Below are positions 47,881 through 55,766 of a stretch of DNA of 64,000 nucleotides, in pieces. The translations under genes were made by a program, and so were the position numbers. Source of the stretch: CAWBRT01 sp963832365 (GTDB taxonomy: Bacteria > Acidobacteriota > Terriglobia > Terriglobales > Acidobacteriaceae); contig CAWHUL010000023.1 in assembly GCA_963832365.1 (NCBI GenBank), positions 221,295-285,294 on the forward strand, written 5' to 3'. Every line of letters begins with the position of its first letter. The stretch's first letter is position 1. The notes beneath the pieces are model-generated. The model was not told the origin of the DNA. It saw only the letters and a list, made by a program, of their open reading frames with translations, and searched no databases.

Positions 47881-49560
47881 CTATTCCGCCAACTCCAAAT
47901 CAATCTTCTTAGTAGCCGTATCCAGTTGCGCAATCCGGAAGCTGCGAACCTGCCCGGTACGGGCAGCCTCGCGCTTGGGCTCGCCGCTGGCGGCTGCGCC
48001 CTTCCATCGCGCCTGCAGCATCGAACTCAGCGACGACAGATCCGCCTTCGATTCGACAGGCGCTGCTTCCTTCACCGATGCCGCGGCGGCCATTCGACAG
48101 GTGCCCTGGACGCCTTCGGCCAACTCCACGCGGGCCTGTCCGTCCGAAACTTCCACCATGCGGCCCGTGACCACATCGCCTTTTTTGTGTTCGGCGATGT
48201 ATTCCTCCAGGCTGGTCGGAACCAGTTGCTTCATGCCCAGTCGCAAGCGTCGCCTTTCGGTATCGATTTCAAGCACCTGTGCCTTCACTGCCTGCCCAAC
48301 CTTCAGCATGTCCTGCGGGTGATTGATGCGCTTCTCGGAGCTTATATCGCTGATGTGAACCATGCCCTCGACACCCTCGGAAAGCTGCACGAAGGCGCCA
48401 AACTTGGTAAGGCTGGTGACCGGGCCTTCGATGACCGATCCTACGGCGAATTTCTGCGCCACGTCGGCCCACGGATCGCCGAGCATTTGCTTCAGGCCGA
48501 GGGAGATGCGGCGCTCGCCCACGTTCACCGCCAGAATTACCGCATCGACGGTCTCGCCCGGCGTCAGAATGGTGCTGGCCTTCTTCATCTTCTTCGACCA
48601 GGACATCTCCGAAACGTGGATCAGCCCTTCGATTGCCGGCTCCAGTTCGACAAACGCCCCGAACTCGGCGACGCGTGTTACCGCGCCGCGTATGCGCTCG
48701 CCGACCTTGTACTTTTCAGCCACCGAATCCCATGGATACGGTTGAAGCTGCTTCATGCCGAGCGAAATGCGTCGCTTGTCGGCATCGACTTTAAGCACTT
48801 TGGCTTCGATCTGCTGCCCCACGGAAAGCACGTCTGCCGGCTTGTTGACGCGGGCCCAGGAGATTTCAGCGACATGCAGCAAGGCGTCCACACCGCCAAT
48901 ATCGACGAAAGCGCCGTAGTCGGTAAGGCTGCGGACCACGCCGCTCACCGTCTCACCCTCGACGATTTCCGAGTAGCGGCGCTGCTTGGTGGCGCGCTCT
49001 TCCTCTTCGCCGACGATGCGGCGGTCGACCACCACATCTTCCTCGGTCACGTCGAGCTTGATGATGCGGCAGCGAATCTCCTGCCCTACTAACTTCTCGA
49101 TCTCGGCGGCATCGTGCGCTCCGCTGCGAGAGGCCGGCATGAACGCCCGCACGCCCACGTCCACGCTTAGTCCACCTTTGATCACGCCCGTTACAGTGCC
49201 AGCAATCGTCGTTCTTTCGGTAAAGGCTTTCTCCAGCGATGACCAGTCCTTGGGCCGATCGACTTTGCCGCGGGCAAGCTCGTAGTAGCCTTCCGGATCG
49301 CGGCCCTTGATCGTAACCAGCAGCTTATCGCCGGGCTTCACGGCCTCGCCGCCCTCAAACGCTGTCAGCGGCAGAATGCCTTCGGTCTTGAAGCCTATGT
49401 CGAGGTAAACCGACTCGGCGGAGACGGCAATCACCGTTGCCTCGCGGCCTTTACCCTCTTCGGCTTTGTGTGAGTGACTTTGCTCGTACTGAGAAAGAAG
49501 GTCGTCAAACGACTCGTTAGGATCGGTGGGCTGGGATTCTGGATTAGTTGGGTTAGACAT
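47881..49560 (-). CDS. rpsA: 30S ribosomal protein S1
   Basis: 559 residues from ATG 49560 (MSNPTNPESQPTDPNESF); the frame extends 31 codons upstream without similarity. Six S1 (OB-fold) repeats can be counted: EATVIAVSAESVYLDIGF, TIAGTVTGVIKGGLSVDVG, VSGVVRSLTDYGAFVDIGG, IRGAVTRVAEFGAFVELEP, IEGPVTSLTKFGAFVQLSE and a diverged last one (VVTGRMVEVSDGQARVELAE). Repeats 3-5 are the most regular. S1 binds mRNA and brings it to the small subunit. The tail KKIDLELAE is conserved in acidobacterial homologues I recall. Confidence 0.95.
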   Translation of the reverse strand: MSNPTNPESQPTDPNESFDDLLSQYEQSHSHKAEEGKGREATVIAVSAESVYLDIGFKTEGILPLTAFEGGEAVKPGDKLLVTIKGRDPEGYYELARGKVDRPKDWSSLEKAFTERTTIAGTVTGVIKGGLSVDVGVRAFMPASRSGAHDAAEIEKLVGQEIRCRIIKLDVTEEDVVVDRRIVGEEEERATKQRRYSEIVEGETVSGVVRSLTDYGAFVDIGGVDALLHVAEISWARVNKPADVLSVGQQIEAKVLKVDADKRRISLGMKQLQPYPWDSVAEKYKVGERIRGAVTRVAEFGAFVELEPAIEGLIHVSEMSWSKKMKKASTILTPGETVDAVILAVNVGERRISLGLKQMLGDPWADVAQKFAVGSVIEGPVTSLTKFGAFVQLSEGVEGMVHISDISSEKRINHPQDMLKVGQAVKAQVLEIDTERRRLRLGMKQLVPTSLEEYIAEHKKGDVVTGRMVEVSDGQARVELAEGVQGTCRMAAAASVKEAAPVESKADLSSLSSMLQARWKGAAASGEPKREAARTGQVRSFRIAQLDTATKKIDLELAE

Positions 49561-49674
49561 TGGAGGTGCGAATATTGTGGCATAACCTTGGCTGCCTGTG
49601 CAAAAACTCGCGCCAGACAAGGAGGTGCCGGTAGCCGCCGTGGTTGCTGTCAAGGTCAGGTCTTCGGAATATTC

Positions 49675-51156
49675 CTATTTCAATGAACTCAAATACATTG
49701 TGTACGGGACCCCTATAACCAGCAGCACAGCCAAAAAAATGACGCCGAAAACCAAGCCCAGAATCCAGAAATCCTTGCGCGAAACATAGCCGCAGCCGAA
49801 GTAAACGGGGCCGGGGCCTGTGGCATACGGCGTAATGATGCCCATGAGCCCGAGGGAAAGGCACAACAGCAGGGCAAAGGTATTAATGGGGAGGCCCGGA
49901 ATCGCTGCTCCCGCCAACAGAATGACCGGCAGGATCGCAGCCACGTGCGCCATAACGCTGGCGAAAAGATAATGGACTCCGAAGAAGATGACCACCAGAG
50001 CGATCATGGCTGGAATCGGCGAGAGTCCGCTCAGGTGGGAGGCCGAATACTTTGCAAACCAAGTGGCAAAGCCCACTCTATTCAGCCCTTCCGCTAAGGT
50101 CACGAGCGTGGCGAACCACACCAGTACGTTCCACGCCGATTTGTTGCTCAGCACATCATCCCAACGGATGATGCCGGAAATCACCATCAGGCAGACCAGA
50201 ACGATGGCAACCATCGCCGGGTCAATCAGTTTCATGCCGAAGATCCACAGCACCAGTGCCAGGACTACGATGGCGGCCATGCCGATCTCTTTGCCACTTA
50301 CTCTGCCCAGTGTTGCCAATTCGCGCGCAGCCCAGGGCGGCACCTCCTTGCTGTTTTTGATCTCTGGCGGATAAATCTTATAGGCGAGATACGGCATGCA
50401 AATCAACAGGACGATACCAACCGGTAAAAATCCCATGAACCACTGCGTCCACGTGATTTCCACGTTCACCGTCTTCTTTATGAGGTCCAGCGCCAGCAGA
50501 TTTGCCGACATTGCCGTGCTGAACATCGAACTGGTCACGCAGCAGGAGGCCAAAGCCGTCCACATGAGATAAGCGCCGATTTTGCGGGCGGTCGGCCCCG
50601 GTTGAGAACCGTAAAGGCCAGGGATGTTTCGGACGATCGGGAAGATGGTCCCTCCGCTGCGAGAGGTATTGGAGGGGGTAAAGGGAGCGAGGATCAGCTC
50701 GGAGAGAAAGATGGCATATCCCAGGCCGAGAGTTTTTCCACCAAGGAATTTGACAAGAGTCAGGGCTACCCTTCGGCCCAGGCCGGTCTTTTCGTATCCC
50801 AGCGAGAACATGAAAGCGGCAAAGATCAGCCAAACCGAAGAATTGGAAAAACCGCTGAGCACCCAACGGATCGCATCTGGCGGTCTGCGCTCGATCAGTC
50901 CGAGCACCCCAGCCAAGGCGACCCCGATGAAGCCAATGGCTGCTGCCGGGAGCGGCTCCAGCATGAGGCCGACAATGACTCCGATGAACAGCGCGAAATA
51001 GTACCAGGCATTCGCTTTCAAACCGGCTGGAACAGGAAGCAGGGCGATCGTCACGGCCACGATGATGGGCACGAGGGCTTTAGTTACGGTCATTGCCTTC
51101 GTCGACTTCGCGACCGTCTGGCTGTCCGCTTTAGCGGCGGATACCGCAGTGTTCAT
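49675..51156 (-). CDS. DASS family sodium/anion symporter (2-oxoglutarate/malate type)
   Basis: 493 residues with about 12 hydrophobic spans, after a 25-residue cytosolic start rich in Ala/Lys. Signature loops: APFTPSNTSRSGGTIFPI (anion- and sodium-site SNT motif), and the C-terminal second SNT-like hairpin near GIITPYATGPGPVYFG. This pattern matches bacterial DASS (SLC13-like) dicarboxylate transporters. The substrate is probably 2-oxoglutarate, malate or a related dicarboxylate. Separate from its neighbours in orientation; no sensor kinase lies near. Confidence 0.88.
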   Translation of the reverse strand: MNTAVSAAKADSQTVAKSTKAMTVTKALVPIIVAVTIALLPVPAGLKANAWYYFALFIGVIVGLMLEPLPAAAIGFIGVALAGVLGLIERRPPDAIRWVLSGFSNSSVWLIFAAFMFSLGYEKTGLGRRVALTLVKFLGGKTLGLGYAIFLSELILAPFTPSNTSRSGGTIFPIVRNIPGLYGSQPGPTARKIGAYLMWTALASCCVTSSMFSTAMSANLLALDLIKKTVNVEITWTQWFMGFLPVGIVLLICMPYLAYKIYPPEIKNSKEVPPWAARELATLGRVSGKEIGMAAIVVLALVLWIFGMKLIDPAMVAIVLVCLMVISGIIRWDDVLSNKSAWNVLVWFATLVTLAEGLNRVGFATWFAKYSASHLSGLSPIPAMIALVVIFFGVHYLFASVMAHVAAILPVILLAGAAIPGLPINTFALLLCLSLGLMGIITPYATGPGPVYFGCGYVSRKDFWILGLVFGVIFLAVLLVIGVPYTMYLSSLK

Positions 51157-51670
51157 ATTTGTTTCTCCCTCAGCGTGCCAGCCACTCCGCTGCCAATGGC
51201 TCTCGGGCCTAAGATGGCAATCCTATCGCCATAAAGAACTTTCACGGCAACTCTCTGGTGAGCGGTGGGTCCCGGTATCTCTTAAAGTGCTCTCCATGTC
51301 AATACAAATTTTGACTGTTATGTCCAGCCCTCGCATGAAGTCCCAGCACATGAAGTCGGAGAACGGCCGACGCGAAGCCCAGAATGGGACGGTAGCGCCT
51401 GCTTTTAATCGGCGAGTTTGACTTTGGCATTTATAAATTCGTCCTTCGCCAGTACGATAGGTGCCATTAGGAGCGCAAGGGAAGCATTCTGACAGGTCAG
51501 ACAGGCTGCTCAACGTAAGCAGATCTGTAGCTGAGGATCACAGAACAGGTTCTTCGATTCGGAGAGTAAGCAAACAGCCCAACTCACGCCGCGGCGGGAT
51601 AGATTTCATGTCCGGCCGTGAACTCATTTCATTTTTGGAGTAAGAACCGTTTTTTCGAGGGACTTAACGT
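51157..51670. other. Intergenic region upstream of the binding-protein gene
   Basis: 514 bp between divergent DASS transporter and binding-protein genes. No gene seen. A perfect short palindrome TCTGAC-AG-GTCAGA lies at 51488-51501 and might be an operator for either gene. Confidence 0.45.
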
Positions 51671-52813
51671 ATGCGCGTATTCAAAGTTGCAGGAATGATG
51701 ATTCTAGCGGCGCTCCTGATAGGCGCTGCAGGTAGCGGCGACATCAAGGTCGCCGTGCTGGCCCCACTTTCTGGTCCCGCTCCCACCTTCGGGATCTCGA
51801 CCCGTGATGGCGCACTGATGGCCATCGGGGAATGGAATGCCAAGGGTGGCGTCCTTGGCAAGAAGATTGTGCCGATCGTGGAAGACAGCCAGTGCACGCC
51901 GGACCCGGCCGTCAACGCTGCCAATAAAGTGATCGACCAGGATAAGGTTCACTACATTATCGGCGAGTACTGCTCCAAGGCGTCCATTCCCATATCCGAA
52001 GTTGCCAACGCCAAAAAGGTCATTCAGATCACTGGCGGTTCCACCAATCCTGCGGTGACTGTCGGCAAGGACGGCAAGGTAAAAGACTACATCTTCCGGG
52101 CATGCTTCATCGATCCGTTCCAGGGTACCGTGGCTGCAAAATTTGCTCTTGATACGCTGAAGGTCAAGACCGCCTTTGTCATGTTCGATCAGGCGAACGA
52201 CTATGCGAAGGGCTTAGCCGAGTACTTCGAGAAGGCGTTCACGGCGCGCGGCGGGAAGATCGTCGGCAGAGAGACCTATACCGCCAAGGACACGGACTTT
52301 TCAGTGATCCTGGCCAAAATAAGCGCGACCAAACCGGGCCTGGTGTATCTCCCCGACTACTACAATATCGTCAATTTGGCCGTCAAGCAGGCGAAGGAGA
52401 AGGGCATCAAGGTTCCCTTCATGGGCGGCGATGGCTGGGACTCCTCTGACCTGGATCTGAAGGCAGCGGATGGCGGATACTTCACCAACCACTACTCTGC
52501 CGAGGACACGCGGCCTGTAGTGCAGAACTTCGTGAAGGCCTATGGCGCCAAGTACAAGGATGACAAGGGTCAGCCCAAGATTCCGGACAACCCCGGCCTT
52601 TTGGCGTATGACGCGACCAATCTCCTGTTGCAGGCAATCAAAGAGGCTGGCGTAGACGACACGGCGAAGGTGAAAGACGCACTGACCAAGATCTCCTTTA
52701 AGGGGGTTTCCGGTCAAATTACCTTTGACAAAGATCACAACCCGAAAAAGTCGGCCACTATTCTGGCCATCAGGAATGGGAAAGTAGTGTTCAACTCCGT
52801 TGTGAATCCGTAG
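51671..52813 (+). CDS. Branched-chain amino-acid ABC transporter substrate-binding protein (LivJ/LivK-like)
   Basis: 380 residues. A Sec signal peptide (FKVAGMMILAALLIGAAGSG) precedes a Leu/Ile/Val-binding fold: IKVAVLAPLSGPAPTFG, IIGEYCSKASIPISE, VMFDQANDYAKGL and VYLPDYYNIVNLAVKQAK. It is periplasmic and should deliver amino acids or related ligands to a Liv permease. No permease or intact ATPase lies next to it; a decayed livF is at 12.1 kb. It may serve a distant transporter. The palindrome upstream could control it. Well preserved. Confidence 0.93.
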   Translation: MRVFKVAGMMILAALLIGAAGSGDIKVAVLAPLSGPAPTFGISTRDGALMAIGEWNAKGGVLGKKIVPIVEDSQCTPDPAVNAANKVIDQDKVHYIIGEYCSKASIPISEVANAKKVIQITGGSTNPAVTVGKDGKVKDYIFRACFIDPFQGTVAAKFALDTLKVKTAFVMFDQANDYAKGLAEYFEKAFTARGGKIVGRETYTAKDTDFSVILAKISATKPGLVYLPDYYNIVNLAVKQAKEKGIKVPFMGGDGWDSSDLDLKAADGGYFTNHYSAEDTRPVVQNFVKAYGAKYKDDKGQPKIPDNPGLLAYDATNLLLQAIKEAGVDDTAKVKDALTKISFKGVSGQITFDKDHNPKKSATILAIRNGKVVFNSVVNP

Positions 52814-52942
52814 TTTGTTTCTTTGATAGGCGTCCGAGGTGAGGCGGCCGTCGCCGCACCGCCTCGGATGGCCGTTCTGTCCTCGCGAAGCTCGAAAAGA
52901 CCCGCTCCCGTTTTCCCCTTGTAGTATCTTTTCTGTGTGACC

Positions 52943-54109
52943 ATGGCAAAAGTTGAATCCGGGGCTGGTATTCATTTACGCACGAACTGGGCGGAGGTTT
53001 CGCTCGGTACTCTCCGCGGCAATTTCAGAGCGATTGTTCAAAGGGTCGCGCCCGCGATGGTTTGCGCCGTGATCAAGTGCAACGCCTACGGCCACGGTGT
53101 GGTGGAGTGCGGACGGGCGCTCGAAGCCGATGGCGCAAAGTGGTTTGGCGTCACCGCAACGAAAGAGGGCGCATGTGTCCGTGAGGCCGGCATCAAAGGA
53201 CGCATCCTGCTCATGACCGGCTTCTGGCGCGGCGAAGAAGACACCGTCATCGACAACCGGCTCACACCGGCCGTCTGGACCCTGGATCATGTCGAGCGCC
53301 TTGAGCGCGCGATGCACGCGCGGCGCGCTAAAGGAAAACTTCCCGTTCACCTGAAAATGGATACCGGCATGGGCCGTGTGGGAGTTCCTGCCGCTGACGT
53401 TGAGCCGCTTGCACGCCGCATAGCAGCTTCGGAATACGTTGAGTTGGAAGGCGTGTTCAGCCACCTTGCTTCCTCGGAGGTGCTGGGCGCAGATGATGCT
53501 GCCGCGCAGATCGTTCGCTTCAACCAGGCGCTGGCCACCTTGCGGGCCAAGGGTTTGGAGCCGCCATTGCGGCACCTCTCCAACAGCGCCGCCATCGGCG
53601 GGCGTCCCGACACTTGGAACACGATGGTGCGTCCGGGGCTCGCGCTTTATGGTTATTTGCCACCGTTCAGCGCTCAGGCTGGGGTGAAGATTCCCGCGCT
53701 GTTGCCCGTCGAACCCGTGCTTACCTGGAAGGCCCGAATTGTTTCTCAGCGCGAAATGCCGGCCGGACAAGCCATCGGCTACAACCGAACGTATGTGACG
53801 AAAGCGCCTTCCCGCATCGCGGTGATTGCGGCTGGATACGGCGACGGATTCAATCGTGCGATGTCGAATAAGGGACGAGTCATCGTCCGCGATCACTACG
53901 CTCCGGTTGTAGGCAGAATCTCCATGGACATGACGACGATCGATGTTACGGGAATTCCTGGAACGGAGATTGGAGACGAGGCGATGCTGATCGGGAAGTC
54001 CGAGCACTGCTCCGTCACCGCCGCGGATCATGCGAACTGGGTCGGCACCATTCCGTATGAGATTACGTGCGGAATCAACTGGCGCGTGCCACGCGTTTAC
54101 CTCGATTAA
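52943..54109 (+). CDS. alr: Alanine racemase
   Basis: 388 residues from ATG 52943 (GTG 52937 also possible). PLP lysine is in AVIKCNAYGHG (about 45) and the catalytic Tyr region is VIAAGYGDGFNR; GRISMDMTTIDVT and the dimer-contact YEITCGINWRVPR close the protein. Supplies D-alanine for ddl (7.9-9.1 kb). Stands alone on the plus strand 130 bp after the binding-protein gene, with no clear operon partner. Confidence 0.95.
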   Translation: MAKVESGAGIHLRTNWAEVSLGTLRGNFRAIVQRVAPAMVCAVIKCNAYGHGVVECGRALEADGAKWFGVTATKEGACVREAGIKGRILLMTGFWRGEEDTVIDNRLTPAVWTLDHVERLERAMHARRAKGKLPVHLKMDTGMGRVGVPAADVEPLARRIAASEYVELEGVFSHLASSEVLGADDAAAQIVRFNQALATLRAKGLEPPLRHLSNSAAIGGRPDTWNTMVRPGLALYGYLPPFSAQAGVKIPALLPVEPVLTWKARIVSQREMPAGQAIGYNRTYVTKAPSRIAVIAAGYGDGFNRAMSNKGRVIVRDHYAPVVGRISMDMTTIDVTGIPGTEIGDEAMLIGKSEHCSVTAADHANWVGTIPYEITCGINWRVPRVYLD

Positions 54110-54203
54110 GCACCTTTTCGACCGTAGTCAATGATTTGCGGGCGCATGGGCTGAAAACAACTCGACTTCTGCCTTGCCGGCATTGTCTAATTATCGAAGC
54201 AGT

Positions 54204-54235
54204 TTCAAGTTTCGAGTTTCACGTTTCAAGTTAGG
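54204..54235. repeat. TTTCAAGTTTC-type short repeats
   Basis: Second cluster of the words seen at 7811-7890, here AGTTTCAAGTTTCGAGTTTC followed by ACGTTTCAAGTT, in the 280-bp gap before the class III aminotransferase. Confidence 0.6.
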
Positions 54236-54391
54236 AATGACTGCTCACGTGAATTGTGTGCCCGTGAGGCGACCTCGACGCAAAACGTGAACCTAGCTTC
54301 AGGGTTCTGCCGGAACCGGCGTTCCAGCAGCAACGGGAAGAATTTGCGATTACAGCTTGGGAGATAGACTACTCTCGGAATGCGAGGACTT

Positions 54392-55690
54392 ATGAACGAT
54401 ACGATGCGGAAGTACAAGGACTACGTCATGACCGGGTTCGTGAAGCAGGTCGTACCCGTCGTGATTGAGAAAGCCAGTGGCGCCGTGGTTACCGACGTCG
54501 ACGGACGTGAATACCTGGATTGCTTCGCTGGAATTTCGGTGGTGAATGCCGGACACTGCAACCCTGAGGTGATTGCCGCCGCCAAGGCGCAGATGGACAA
54601 GCTGGTGCATTGCTGTTCCTACAGCTACTATGTCCAGCCTGTTGCAGAGCTGGCCGAAAAGCTGGCAAGCCTCACGCCGGGTCGATTGCAGAAGACCTTC
54701 TTCGGTAACGGCGGTGCTGAAGCGATTGAAGGCGCGTTAAAACTCGCGCGCCTCTACACCGGCAAATCGGAGTTCATTGGACTTCAAGGCAGCTTCCACG
54801 GCCGCAGCATGGGAGCCTTGAGCATAACCGGCAACCAAGGTCGCAAGAAGAGAGGCGGCCCTTACCTGCCTGGCGTTGCGTTTGCGCCGGCACCTTACGT
54901 CTATCGTTCGATGTGGCCCAACGATCCGGAAAGATGTGGGATCGAATGCGCGAAGGCGCTGGAAGAGGTCATTCTCTATTCGACCTCGGGAAATGTCGCG
55001 GCGTTTATTGCCGAGCCCGTTATGGGCGAGGGTGGAATTATTGTTCCGCCGCCAAACTATTTCAAGGAAGTCAAGAAGGTTCTCGATAAGCACGGCATCC
55101 TCTTCATTGCCGATGAGGTTCAGTCCGGATTTGGGCGTACCGGAAAACTGTTCGCGATCGAGCATTACGGTGTGGAACCGGACATTATGTGCTGCGCAAA
55201 GGGCATCGCGGATGGATTCCCGCTGAGCATGTTCACCACCCGTCCGGAAATCGCGGACGCCTACAAGCCTGGCGATCACCTTTCCACTTTTGGCGGCAAT
55301 CCGGTTTCCTGCGCGGCTTCTCTTGCCAACATCAAATTCATGGAGAGGGTGAATCTCTGGGGCCATGCCGCTGAAGTTGGAGGCTATGCCATGCAGAAAT
55401 TCCGCGAAATTCAGAAGACCAACCCGATGATTGGCGATGTTCGCGGCAAGGGGCTGATGATCGGTATTGAACTGGTGAAGGATGAAAAACTGACGCCAGC
55501 CGCCGCCGAAGCCGAAGCGTTGAAGGAAGCCTTGTTACGTGCTGGCATCCTGATAGGCCTGGGCGGAACCTTCGGCAATGTCCTGCGCTTCCAACCGCCG
55601 CTCGTCATCACCAAGCAGCAGGTTGACCAGGCGGTCGCGGCGTTTGCCGCGGCACTGCAAGAGGTCACTCAGCCGGCGATGGCCAGGTAG
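54392..55690 (+). CDS. Class III aminotransferase (GABA or alanine-glyoxylate type)
   Basis: 432 residues from ATG 54392; an in-frame ATG at 54380 would add 4. Markers: DVDGREYLDCFAGISVVNAGH, FFGNGGAEAIEGALKLAR, LQGSFHGRSMGALSITG, the ADEVQSGFGRTGKLFA strand and the PLP lysine in CCAKGIADGFPLS. It is PLP-dependent and belongs with 4-aminobutyrate and alanine-glyoxylate (AGXT2-like) transaminases. The substrate is not decided by sequence. Single gene; UPF0182 converges on it. Confidence 0.9.
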   Translation: MNDTMRKYKDYVMTGFVKQVVPVVIEKASGAVVTDVDGREYLDCFAGISVVNAGHCNPEVIAAAKAQMDKLVHCCSYSYYVQPVAELAEKLASLTPGRLQKTFFGNGGAEAIEGALKLARLYTGKSEFIGLQGSFHGRSMGALSITGNQGRKKRGGPYLPGVAFAPAPYVYRSMWPNDPERCGIECAKALEEVILYSTSGNVAAFIAEPVMGEGGIIVPPPNYFKEVKKVLDKHGILFIADEVQSGFGRTGKLFAIEHYGVEPDIMCCAKGIADGFPLSMFTTRPEIADAYKPGDHLSTFGGNPVSCAASLANIKFMERVNLWGHAAEVGGYAMQKFREIQKTNPMIGDVRGKGLMIGIELVKDEKLTPAAAEAEALKEALLRAGILIGLGGTFGNVLRFQPPLVITKQQVDQAVAAFAAALQEVTQPAMAR

Positions 55691-55766
55691 CCAATGCTCT
55701 GAGCGGATAGTAGCTGGGCCGACTCAGTCCGGTCCAGCTACCACCAACGCGGGATATAAAACAAAA

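Noticed and set aside
47869..49092. A 407-residue plus-strand frame
   Set aside because: Antisense shadow of rpsA; no ribosome site or motif.
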